Shown in pieces: positions 1 to 9,906 of a stretch of DNA of 21,901 nt. The number at the start of each line of letters is the position of its first letter. Position 1 is the stretch's first letter. The notes beneath the pieces are model-generated. The model saw only the letters and a program-made list of their open reading frames with translations. It had not been told where the DNA came from and did not search any database. Source of the DNA: Thamnocephalis sphaerospora (taxonomy: Eukaryota; Zoopagomycota; Zoopagomycetes; Zoopagales; Sigmoideomycetaceae); assembly GCA_003614735.1 (NCBI GenBank), contig KZ992675.1, forward strand, positions 1 to 21,901. The letters are read 5' to 3'. Made by a program: the position numbers and the translations under genes.

Positions 1-2
1 TG

Positions 3-3000
3 GCGAAACTGTTTGCCGAGCGTGCCAACTTTGACCGAATCGTCTACTATGACACCGACAGTAGTCATGTGCGCGATGTGCACGTGCCCATCGATGCCCC
101 ACTTCGCGCATTGCGACGGATCATTTTTGAGGAAGAAGTGGTCAAGCCGCCCAAGCGGATGCCAATGCTGTTGTCCGGCGGTTACAATGCTTGGCGCAGT
201 TGTTTTGGCGATGAGAACTGCGTAAAGGGAGACGAAAGCGGGCAACAGATGGACAGCACGACGGAATCAACTTTGGACAGCGACTTGGATGGCAGTACGG
301 ATATGGACTGGTTTGATCAGCTGAGTCGCCCAAAGGTGTTGAGTCGGTAGGCAGAATGGCGTATCCGTGGAGCTAGCGTGTACAATAACGGCGTGAGCCG
401 ATTGCGCGATGCGTCTGTCGCAACTACTGTGCCCGGGAGAAGGCAAAGGAGGCGGTGCGCAAGGCGGAAGGGGAGGTGGCGTAGAGGGGAGAGGACGGAG
501 GGAGCGGCGGCTGGGTGATAGCGTGGATGTGAGGTCGAGAAGGAGTGAGCAAGCCTACAAGTATCAGCGTCGGGGCGTGGATGCCGTCATGCGTGACGCT
601 CCACTGTGGCCGCCACTACTGCCGCCTGCCTCTTGCGCACCATCGGTGCTAGTCGCGCGAACCTTGTCCATCTCTTGCTCGCACGTGCACCGGATGGCCG
701 ATAGACTGTTCTCGCCTATTCTACCGTGGAGCTAGCGCGTTAGGTGTACTCACAGGTGTCCATGGCGCTAGCGGCAACCGTCTAGCTGGACTCATTTCAA
801 AGTTTAACAGCGGCCAGGTGGCCGACCATGGTGCCGTTCCCGCCACCAAGCGGACTGTCTACGACTTTGTGCGTGCAGCAGCGCTTCTGTTCGACTGTGC
901 GTCAGAGTTAGGCTGACGATGGCGCGCCGGTTTCTTTACAGTTTAACAATCCACAGATACAGTCCATGTCGTATCCGGAAGCGCCACCCGCCAACGTACA
1001 AGAGCCCAGCAAGCTGCGACGTAGCAATGTTGATCGCACACGTCGCCATGGATTGCGTATCGACCCGCATGCCATACCGTCCATCGGGAAGCGAAAGAGC
1101 GCGGATTTGCAGCCGATTCAGTCGCCATTCGACAATCCATACAATGGTTTCACCATGACACGCTCGGCTGGTGTACAGCTGGCACAGCAGCAGCCCCTGC
1201 CGAGCAAAGATGATTCTCCAACTGCCAGCACGACTCGGCCACGACCGCCCAAACGGCCATTGCCGCCACCGCCACCAGAGTCTCCTACAGAGCAACAAGT
1301 GCCAGATATTAGCGCCCCAATGCAACCGATAATGGCGACGATAGACTCCGAGTCTGTGGTGCCGGATACCAGCGCATTGTCACCAATGTCGATGCAGACC
1401 AGCCCGGTGGTATCCAGTGGTGCAGTGCTTCCAGCGTATGCACCCGGCTACCCAAGCTCTGCACAACCAGCTGCGCATCTCGATCACAACAAACCCGTCT
1501 ACCACTCGGCCATCTCTGACCTGGGACCGGCTGATCAGGGCGTAGCTGGTCTGCGCAACCTTGGCAACACCTGCTTCATGAACAGTGTGATCCAGTGCAT
1601 CAGCGGCACCGTGCCATTAGCACGTTTCTTTTTTAGTAAGTGCACAGCGGTGTGAAGAAGCACGGTCAATGAGGATAGCTCACGAGCGCGTTTGCCCTGC
1701 GGCACTTTGTAGCTGGCAGCTATCGACGGCACATCAATCGGGACAATCCGCAGGGGACCGGAGGCGAAATTGTCGAAGCGTTTGCACGGCTCATCCGCGT
1801 CATCTGGGAAGGGCAGTATAACGTCATCTCACCAGTGACGTTCAAGGTTAGTTTGGAGCTGCATTGCAAAGGCTGCAGCTTCTTAATGACGACCCACACT
1901 GTTCCGACGTGATAGGACGCCATTTGTAGGCGGATTTCGCATTTTGGCGGCAACGATCAGCAGGATGCGCAAGAGTTTCTTGCCTTTTTGCTGGACGGCA
2001 TTCATGAGGACATCAATTTTCTGGATGCTCGGCCACGGCCCGATCTGGAAATGGACGACGAAGCGTTTGAGCGTCTCAAAGACACAGTACGTGGCAGCAT
2101 GGCTGAGGCAAGCGTGCGCAATTTGCTCACCAAATACTTTGGGATGTGCACATGTAGACGGCAGCAGAGATTGCCTGGGAACGCTATATGACGCGACATT
2201 CGTCTATTATCGTTAGCATGATGCAGGGACAGCTAAAGTCAGAGCTGCAATGCGGAAAATGCAGCAAGGTAAGCTATTGGCGCTGTCTCAGTTGGATGTG
2301 CGCTGCGCGGACTAACGATGACGCGGACTGATCTCGACCAAACAGCGATCGACCACCTATTCGCCGTTCATGTTTCTTTCGCTGCCCATCCCCAAGAAGC
2401 GTGGATCTTGCTCCATTTACGCGTGTCTGAGCGAGTTTACCGCCGAGGAAACGCTCAAAGGCGAAAACGCATGGTGTGTGGACGAGTAGCTGCGAATGTG
2501 AATGAGCTTTGTCGGTCAATGCTAATCTGTACTACATTTCTAGGCATTGCCCGCAATGCAAAAAAGCGCGGAGCTCCACCAAGAAGCTGACCATTTCACG
2601 ACTGCCAGATGTGCTAATTATACACTTGAAGCGGTTTAGCTTCCAAGGCCCGTTCCGCGACAAGCTGGAAACCATGGTAGACTTTCCAACAAAGTAAGCA
2701 GGGAGTGCGACAAAGACGACTCGGTGATGCCTTTCAGCTGACACATAATATGATATGCAACAGAGGACTGGAACTGCAAAAGTACCTCATGCCGAGTCTG
2801 CAATCCACTTTGGCAACGGAAAAGTACGATCTGTACGCTGCGGTGGTAGGTGTATTTGGCGGCGCGTCAGTTTGGCCCACACACTCACGGCTCAATTCGA
2901 TATGCAGAACCACTTTGGCGGTCTCAACGGAGGACACTGTAGGTGAAGCGGCGTATGTACGCGTAACCTATGCGCCTGCTAACGGCTTGTGACTGGTAGA

Positions 3001-3214
3001 CACTGCCTGCGTGAAGCGTGTATTTGACAAAAAGTGGCACAACTTTGACGATAGCCGCGTGTCTGTTTGCGAAGAAAACACCGTTCGGGTAGGCTATTGT
3101 CATCGCGGCAGCCATGACACGACACTTTCAGATCGACTAACGTGTGCGCCACCTCACCATGTACAGTCCAAAGCGGCCTACATTCTATTCTACGTGCGGT
3201 CATCTGTGGTCTAA
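3..3214 (+). CDS. DOA4: Doa4/USP8-type ubiquitin C-terminal hydrolase (5' partial)
   Basis: Cysteine protease that removes ubiquitin from cargo; Doa4/USP8 relatives act at endosomes. The left edge cuts the gene; the reading frame starts at base 3. Proposed exons: 3-346, 736-868, 942-1635, 1713-1846, 1916-2086, 2158-2268, 2346-2473, 2544-2693, 2764-2845, 2908-2938, 3000-3088, 3167-3214. All phases join, giving 704 residues and a TAA stop. Exon 1 encodes the end of a rhodanese-like domain (LLSGGYNAW) with Asp where active rhodaneses have Cys, as is usual in this family. A proline-rich linker follows. The catalytic domain has the Cys box ([10 protein letters not shown]), the QQDAQEF box, two zinc-binding CxxC pairs (CGKC, CPQC), the His box (NGGHYTACVK) and [10 protein letters not shown], so it should be active. 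Introns are 61-78 bases except the first. The exon 1/2 junction is the weakest call: donor 343 with acceptor 755 also keeps frame. Confidence 0.95.
365..737 (+). repeat. 14-base direct repeat bracketing 345 bases in an intron
   Basis: CCGTGGAGCTAGCG occurs exactly at 365-378 and again at 724-737. The 345 bases between are part of the unusually long first visible intron of the ubiquitin-protease gene (about 390 bases against 61-78 for its other introns). The second copy contains the proposed acceptor AG. The interior is purine/G-rich at about 428-552, then C-rich to about 650. No terminal inverted repeats or coding domain were seen. A target-site duplication around a small insertion is one explanation; a chance or microhomology duplication is another. 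Confidence 0.6.
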
Positions 3215-3602
3215 GGCGCACATCCACGCCTGCGTGGATATACGCGCTGCTGCCTTACGCTGTGCTCTGGCGCCGCTGGCGTATGTGTACCAACCATACC
3301 GGCATTCCTGTATCATAGACGGTTGCCCTTTGCACTTTGCTCTACTTGCGCCTGGCGCCCAGTATGGCCATCTTTATCTTTCCAGCATACTACCATCATC
3401 GGTGTATAAATGTTGTCGCACCATCATCATCTTGGCTTTCTGTTATTCTATGGCATTGTCATACATGTCCTCTTTCACCGCTGAACACGCTCACGCCGTT
3501 CCGCCCGAATAGCATCTGCGTGTTCTTGTACGTACTGGTGGAAATCTACGTCGTCAAACTACCACGTCAGTCTAGCGATACGTTGTTGCTGTACACAGCA
3601 TG
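3215..3602. other. Convergent intergenic region
   Basis: This is the space between the ends of the ubiquitin protease (+) and the DUF4460 gene (-), so it should hold two 3' UTRs and polyadenylation signals. Short open frames cross it but none shows a recognisable domain, and no clear AATAAA is visible on either strand. Nothing else supportable was seen. Confidence 0.6.
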
Positions 3603-4436
3603 TCACTTGCCAGTCGGCTGCAAATCGTAGGGCACGCAGAGAAAGCCAGGCGGATGGCGCCCATACGCTAGGCCCACCATCACCGGTAGCTGCCACCAGC
3701 CCGTGGGCACCTGGGTGATGCAGTGGATAAGCCGACTACGTGCGCTGGCCGCCTGCGCTGTAGTGATGCCACGTGCGGCGTACAGCTGCAGTGCATGCTC
3801 CATCTGTGCAGCCGATGCCGCTTTTCTTGCTGACGATGTGCTGGAGGCAGCTACACGCGATCGTATGGCGCCATGCGATGCAGTATCGGCGGCAAAGCTA
3901 GTCCGTAGACCGGAGAGAAATTGCTCACGTATGCTAGCCGCGGCACTTGCCGAACGCGACTTGCTACGCATGGCTGCTTCCTCTGCGGCAGTTTGCCGTG
4001 CAGCAGTCTGCCGCAGCGTGTTCAGCAGCTGCGTCTCTTCCACGGTAGGAGGCACCCCTGCCTTCTCACACAATGCAAAGAGCGATTCGGCTAATGCACA
4101 CGACTCGGCCAACGTGCGCTTGTGAGCAGACAGCGGCGCAGAAAAAGCCTGACCAACAATGTGTACTTGTGCGCTTGCTGTGGCAGCACCCCCCGTCGCA
4201 CGCACGTAAAACTCGACCGACGTGTTTGTATGCGTATGTCCGCGCGCTGCCTCCCTATTTCTCGCCGTGTCCGGGGTCAAGGCGGGGGCCAGTAGCGCAT
4301 ACAGCCGTTGCAAGGCCAGTTCGTTGGCGCGTTTCTGAGCCGGCCAGCGATGAAAATAGTCGGGATGCACGCGGAACAGCAGCTGGCGCAGATTCCGCCG
4401 CAGTGGAGCGACCAGCCGTGTCCGCGGATCGGCCAT
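3603..4436 (-). CDS. DUF4460 domain protein (TCAIM-like), probably mitochondrial
   Basis: Single-exon model of 277 residues. The N-terminal helix pair, with HPDYF at about 24-28 followed by a lysine/asparagine-containing segment and a second helix (NELALQRLYALL), resembles the DUF4460 J-like domain of T-cell activation inhibitor, mitochondrial (TCAIM). No molecular function is established for the family in fungi. Residues about 130-230 are alanine-rich, arginine-rich helix. The C-terminus (WWQLPVMV, then YGRHPPGFLCVPYD) looks conserved in character. The start is uncertain: ATG at 4436 is conservative and 4514 is in frame. ATG at 4557 also works with a 70-base intron (GTGTAT to CTCTAG) joining in frame just upstream of 4436. 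The open frame reaches 4793, but that part overlaps the divergent gene. No strong presequence follows the chosen start. Confidence 0.62.
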   Translation of the reverse strand: MADPRTRLVAPLRRNLRQLLFRVHPDYFHRWPAQKRANELALQRLYALLAPALTPDTARNREAARGHTHTNTSVEFYVRATGGAATASAQVHIVGQAFSAPLSAHKRTLAESCALAESLFALCEKAGVPPTVEETQLLNTLRQTAARQTAAEEAAMRSKSRSASAAASIREQFLSGLRTSFAADTASHGAIRSRVAASSTSSARKAASAAQMEHALQLYAARGITTAQAASARSRLIHCITQVPTGWWQLPVMVGLAYGRHPPGFLCVPYDLQPTGK

Positions 4437-4573
4437 GTCCAGGCGGTCGACCGTTTGTATGCTAGAGGACGTGGCAGAGACAAGCAGAATGACGACAGAT
4501 TTTGCTGCCCACATAAACGCGCCGCATACACCGTGTTTTCCCGTCAACAGACCCCATTGTCTTTTAACTCGCC
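4437..4573. promoter_or_regulatory. Short divergent promoter, DUF4460 gene / presequence protein
   Basis: Only 137 bases separate the chosen ATGs of two divergently read genes, so both promoters must overlap here. No TATA box is obvious. If an upstream start of the minus-strand gene is used, the gap shrinks to 59 or even 16 bases and the transcripts would overlap. Confidence 0.45.
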
Positions 4574-5146
4574 ATGCATCGACTACTACGACTGTCATTC
4601 CCAGTGCGCGCGGCTGTCCGTGCGGCTCCGCTGGCGGCTGCAACGCGTACACTAACGACAGCTGCACTACGCTGCAATCGCTGTCGCATTCCAGTGACCA
4701 TGCCGCTGTCCAAACTGCAGTGCAGCCTGCCGTCTGTGGCACCATCGTCCTCGCCAGCACGCTTCTACAGCAATGCGGGTCCCCAGACGCCATTCCCGGG
4801 CTTTGATCCCAACCATCCCACGGTCAAAAAGATACTCGAGAGCCCTGAGATGATGGCATCGATTGCTCGCTTCATGCAGGTACTGCAGAGTAAGGGATTC
4901 AATCCAAAGCCAGGCACTCGGCCATCCATGGCGGAGGCGATGCGCTGGGCCACCGATCCAGATGTACAGCGTGCTACGACAGACATTGCCGAAACCGCAG
5001 ACCGTCTTGGCATCAAACTGGATATGGCCACGCTGGCTCAAATGGCCGGAGGTGCCGCTCCAGGATCGGGCAGTAGCAGCAGCAGCAGTGGTGGTGGTGG
5101 CTTGCTGGACAAGGCAAAGTCACTGCTGGGCGGTGGTCGTTCATGA
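4574..5146 (+). CDS. Small protein with mitochondrial presequence, family unknown
   Basis: Intronless, 190 residues. Residues 1-35 are rich in Arg, Ala, Leu and Ser without acidic residues, a typical amphipathic matrix-targeting sequence, and a second presequence-like element ends at RFYS (63-66). The mature part begins with FPGFDPNHP (74-82). It has two amphipathic helical segments, about 82-108 (SPEMMASIARFMQVLQ) and 118-146 (ATDPDVQRATTDIAE). The short SPEM and DPDV segments faintly recall STI1-type helical repeats, but this is not a confident match. A Ser/Gly linker (about 162-176) leads to a short C-terminal helix (LLDKAKSLLGGG). I do not recognise the family. It is divergent from the DUF4460 gene, whose best-known relative is also mitochondrial, so co-expression is plausible. 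The ATG at 4574 is favoured because it is the one that supplies the presequence. Confidence 0.7.
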   Translation: MHRLLRLSFPVRAAVRAAPLAAATRTLTTAALRCNRCRIPVTMPLSKLQCSLPSVAPSSSPARFYSNAGPQTPFPGFDPNHPTVKKILESPEMMASIARFMQVLQSKGFNPKPGTRPSMAEAMRWATDPDVQRATTDIAETADRLGIKLDMATLAQMAGGAAPGSGSSSSSSGGGGLLDKAKSLLGGGRS

Positions 5147-6108
5147 TCGAAGCCAAGACTACTTGCAGACCTGCTTCGCCATGCGTGCTGCCTTCCAAAC
5201 CTGCACGGCGCATGGGCCCACGTTGCCTGCTTTGTCGGTCCCAAGCATTTTCGCAGCGCTTTGGGGGGCCGCATGCTCTGCTTCGCGTGGCTGGCTGGAT
5301 TAAGCTGGGGTGACAGCATGACGTGGCCTAGTATGTATGCGTAGTAAAATGGTGTTAACATGTGGCGTCCATCTGAAACCACTGCCCCTTGAACTTGCTT
5401 ATACTCACTTGGACATTCACCTTGGACACATGCCACGGCAGACTACTGCCACGCGTGTGCTCCACTTCATAGTCCTTTTTCCTTCTACGCCGCCCACCCG
5501 CACTCACTTGCTATCCACGGTGTGCATCGGCATCGCTTATTGCGTACGTATACGCCGTAGGCTGGCCACGGCGCGCACACCCTCTCTCGTACCTTTCCTC
5601 GGCCTGGCTTGCATATGCTTGCGCCTGCCGCGCCTGCTGCTATTCTCAGTCACTCTCTCACTCGCCCGCCTGCCACTTGCTTACTCGCCCCCTCTCCTTA
5701 AACACCCGCTTCACTCTATTTCTCGGTCCGCTTGTGTCTGTGCCACCGCCCGCCAGTGCGTCTACTCATCCGTCTATATTAGCCGTGGGCGCGCCGCCTC
5801 ATCCGCTTTTGTCGCCCTTCCATTCTCCATTCACTAGCTTCTTCTCGCCGCCTGCAATCTATCCCGCGCATTGTCTGTGACAAGCACTTTCGCCGACTAT
5901 TTGGTACCACCACCGTCGCTGCCGCCTCCACCAACACTGTCGTCGTCGCCGCCGTCGTTCTTTCCCTGTTCCTTTCGTTCACGCGCTTTGCCCGCTTATC
6001 GCACCTGAAGCAGGGGCTTGCATTTCCCTGGCGGCTGCGGCTACCGCTACCTTGTGACGGCCGGCAGGCTGTGATTAGTTACGCATCTTACAGCACCTCA
6101 GTTGCAGC
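5147..6108 (+). promoter_or_regulatory. Pyrimidine-rich promoter and leader of the 6109-8634 gene
   Basis: About 960 bases without a supportable gene. The first 250 bases should hold the 3' UTR of the upstream gene. From about 5450 to 5990 the plus strand is strongly C/T-rich (repeated CTCTC, CTTCT and CCGCC blocks), the kind of pyrimidine tract common upstream of fungal genes. Open frames across it are low-complexity Ser/Pro/Leu strings created by that composition. Confidence 0.5.
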
Positions 6109-8634
6109 ATGTCAAACCAGCGAGATGTGAGTGACTGTATGCGTATACACGCGCCTCGACGCTACTGACGTCCCACGCGTGTACGCTGTTTCCCATAGTT
6201 TACAAGACAGAGTGGCATCCCAATGCCGACGCGTGTTGCTACGCCGACGCAATTCCAGCGTCCGAGTGCCCTACCGCGCCCTACACCTCCTACCTATCAA
6301 AAGGGCGACGGGCCACGGCCACCGCTGCCCACTGGCGGCTCGCTCAATAGCATTCAGGCGACTGCACTGGCAAATGCGACAGCCGCGGCCACCGGCAGCT
6401 CGCGCATTCCTATGGTGCGGAGATTGGCGCAGGATGCTGCTGCACCACGAGAGTCTTCAGCGACAAATGCCGATCGGCCCAATGCATCCTCGGATGCAGC
6501 CTCAAAGTCAACGGCCAACAGCGGCAATGGCAGCAATAATGGTCGCATCACCAGCACCAAAGGGAGCGGTATGGTGCCCAAGAGTCCGTTGACCGTGGTG
6601 GAGGAAGAGGAGCGGAGCGGGCCTGCTTCGGACGATTCGTATGATGATGATGAAGTGCTGGCGGTGACAGGCGGCGTGGCGGGCGTGCGAAAGATGCGGC
6701 AGACCGCCACGCAGACCCTCGCTGAATTTCTGCGCACGACGGGTCCGCAGGATTATCATCTGGCAGCGGCGCGCCCGCCCTCTCGTGCGCAAACCCCCGT
6801 CAAGAAGCGGCGTTCTCTCTTTTTCCGTCGGAAAAAGAAGCCCCCGGTGCGCTCGGCATCGCCTGCACCAGGCCTGATACGACAGGTGGTGGCAGCTGCA
6901 TCGGCTGCGGATGGAAGCGGCTACTTGGTGCCGCCCTCATCGGCCAATCCGGTGGTTGCGCGCGCCATGTCGCCTGTACAGCGAAGTGCAAGCTGGCGGC
7001 TGCGTCGCAAGTTTGTTGCGCTGATGCCAGGCTTGCCAGGCCAGCCGCAGCTGCGAACGCGTCCGCCAAGCGCACTGCGTAATCGCGTGGCACAGGCCGA
7101 CACAGGCGCGTCGGCCGCCATAAATTCGGCAGGGGGGACGGATCGTGATGTCGCCGAGCAGTCCGCTCCTGGTCAGTCTGTCATGCCAGAACCACTGTCA
7201 CCCGAGGCGATTGCTGCCAATAACGCCGCTCGAAATGCACTGTTACCGGTGCCCACGCCGCTATCACCACCACCAGGAGAAGGCGGCAGTCAACCTGTCT
7301 CACCGCTGTCACCAACCGAGGAGCCGCTTTCGCCCGTAGGCAAATCCTTATCGTCGTTCCAGTCGGAATTCTCTGCTGCACTCGCTGCATTCCTGCAGCG
7401 GCCTGACGGCAACGGTGCAACGGCCAGCTCGCGTATTGCTACGTTTCACTCTGTCTATGGCGACATTCAGGTCGACAAGGCACTGCGTCGGAAGCGCAAG
7501 GTACAGTTTTCGCGGACCGATGATCTAATCGACGAACGCGAAAAAGTCACCAGCAAAGCGGCTGCCGAGGAAGCCGAGGAGCATGACTCGAGTGTGGATG
7601 ACGACGACGTGAGCGACGACGTGAGCGACGACAGCGACGCCGAGTCGGCCGTCAATGTCTCCGCACCGAACGCGCCCCGACGCCGCCTGAACAGCACCGG
7701 CACCCAGGCGACGCTGACCGGACTGTGCATGGCATGCGAGAGCAAGCTGCGTCAACCGCATGCACTGCCGAGCGATGTCTTTTCCGACGATGACGAAGAT
7801 GGCTTGGAACTGGCACACCGCTTCGGCCGAGACGATGACGACGACGAGGACGACGACGACCATGGTGGCCGTCTGCGATCTCGGGCGTCCATGGAGGAAC
7901 TATTCAGCCAGGCGCGCCAGTCTCGGCGTTCGGTACGCCACGTGCAGGTGCAGACCAGCGCTAGTTTCTTCCCGCCGCCACTGGCTATGGCTGCAGATGC
8001 ACTGGCACCTGTGCCACCGCCAGAGACGAGCACCATGGGGACACAGTGTGACTTTAGCGGTAGCACTGGTCGCAAAGAGGCAGGCGATGTACGGCCGGAT
8101 GCAAATGGCAGCGATAATCTAGACTTTGATTTGGATAGTAACTCGGTGCACTCGGCCGAAAGCGGCAGCGGCGACGGCGCGGTCAACGAAATCCTCATGC
8201 AGCAGACGGGCTTGCGCGAGCAGCTGCAGGACGCACAAGAGTGTCTGCGCAACGAGCGGCGCGAGCGCGAGCGTTTAGAGACGGCCATGACTCAGGCGCG
8301 TGCCAAGTTTGACGGCGTGTCGGCTCAGGCTTACAAAGCTATCCGTTCGTTGATGGAGGAGCGTCGGGTGTTGATGGAGGAGACACGCCGGCTGCGTCGT
8401 CTTGCTAGCGATCTGGTAGCTGCAGCTGCAGCGGCCGAGGCTGCCAATAGCCAGCACCGGCGGCCGCGCTCTGCAGCCGGCCGACGCGTCTACCAGCGCG
8501 GCACGGCCGACCGCACAAGCTATATCGACAGCCAGGGCAACGGCGACGACGAGGATGACGAGTACGCCGACTGCGACGATGTGGTCACCGAAGACGAGCT
8601 GAACGGAGACAATCCGCTGGTTGAGGCGCGGTAG
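6109..8634 (+). CDS. Disordered coiled-coil protein with SxIP and TQT-like motifs
   Basis: Two exons: 6109-6126 (six codons) and 6199-8634, joined across a 72-base intron (GTGAGT to CATAG); 817 residues. The micro-exon supplies a clean ATG. Most of the chain is Ser/Pro/Ala-rich disorder with SP phosphorylation-type sites and acidic runs (about 553-560). A basic patch (KKRRSLFFRRKKK) lies near 208-220, and a coiled coil at about 669-744 (LREQLQDAQECL, then RLETAMTQARAKF). SGIP (11-14) and SRIP (74-77) sit in basic, proline-containing contexts like EB1-binding SxIP motifs. TATQT (175-179), DIQVD (428-432), GTQAT (about 507), VQTSA (about 591) and GTQCD (620-624) resemble dynein light chain (LC8) ligands. 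A role as a microtubule-associated adaptor is inference only. I do not recognise an enzymatic domain. Confidence 0.8.
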
Positions 8635-9906
8635 CATCCACGCATCCATAGAATACCACGTCGGCTAGCATGTCGGCGCTGGTGATGATGTACGCCTGCC
8701 CTGTAGACGTGTGTTGTATCCGCGTTCGCTCACTCACAGTCTTCCATCTCTTTTGCTCGCCTTTTGCCGACACCGCTGCTTCATTGTTCTGTGCCTTCTA
8801 GTGCATCCATCCTGCCATCTCTACTTACGCGTATTATCTCTACACCCGCCGACCTACCTATCCCTGTCGGCCATACACCATCTATCTATTATTGCTGACC
8901 CCATTGACCGGTACCATTTCTTTCTTATGTTTCTCCTACCATCTTATTTCCTCACTTACGCCTATACACTAGCACTGCATACCGCACGCCGGCCAACCAA
9001 TAACCCCCTTATGTAGTAGTGGTCGCGCGTCCATGCCCTTTGCACACTGTGCGCATGCCGTGACCGATGCACCGGCCATTTGGCGATTTTTGCCATTATT
9101 TCCCGCTGCCGACTGTGTATTCTTAACCACGGCAGTCTCATCTTTCCAATAAGCCTATACCCGTGTGCCCGGTACATGCAAACATGTTTAATGACCTAGC
9201 CAATCGTGTATGGCCTACATGCAATTGGAGTGTGCGCACGAACAACGCGCACGCTTCTTTTCTTGAACAGAGAGAACCCATCACAAAGCCGCCGGGGGAA
9301 GCAATGTAAGGAAAGGGAAATGGTGCGAGCGATCCGCCGTTGCCGCTGCCGTTGCTGCCTCATCGCGTGGAGGCATTAGTGCAAACATCTGGCCACGGAG
9401 GCGGCGACTGCGGCGAGGCAGAGTGAAACACCCGGGGTGGATGGCGGTCGTTACGGGCGCACAGCGAAAGCAGTAGTCGTAGGTTAGACGGTGCGTTACA
9501 AGGGGATCGACAGCGACGCATGCGCATACAGAACAATGTCCGAGGAACAGAAGCACATGGGCACGTGGATAAACATGCGTGGGCGCATGAGCGTGTAGTG
9601 TGTGTTGTAGTAGTTAGCAGTAGTAGTAGTAGTAGTGGTGGCGTGATTGTGCAGGAATGTAGGCAGCACTTATGCGAGCGCGCAAACAAGGGTGCGAGCG
9701 TGAATCGTGTATAACAAGTGTGACAGATGGCTGAAGGGCAGCCAAAAAGAAAGGCGCGCAAGCCAGGCGACGCCTCTTGTGTAGTTTGCGAGCAAAGCGC
9801 GATCGTGACCGGCACAACCAGCACCGAGCGAATGCACATGCGCAGCTAGGTCGATGGTGGCGACCGAGCGTCGCGTCCGGTGCAGCTGCGGCCAGGCGCT
9901 ACGTCT
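8635..9906. other. Large convergent intergenic region
   Basis: Nearly 1.3 kb between the stop codons of two converging genes, longer than 3' UTRs normally need in a genome this compact. 8700-9000 is C/T-rich on the plus strand and looks promoter-like, but no gene follows it. A short (TAG)n-type tract sits near 9619-9637. The longest open frame (9360-9839, minus) is Leu/Thr/Cys low-complexity sequence with no domain. I see no protein, tRNA or rRNA gene here; an unannotated non-coding transcript cannot be excluded. Confidence 0.5.

Noticed and set aside
4437-4793. Upstream extension of the DUF4460 reading frame to 4793
   Set aside because: It runs antisense through the presequence of the divergent gene and has no targeting or domain character.
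9360-9839. 159-codon minus-strand open frame in the convergent gap
   Set aside because: It is Leu/Thr/Cys low-complexity sequence arising from a trinucleotide tract, with no domain and no plausible promoter on that strand.
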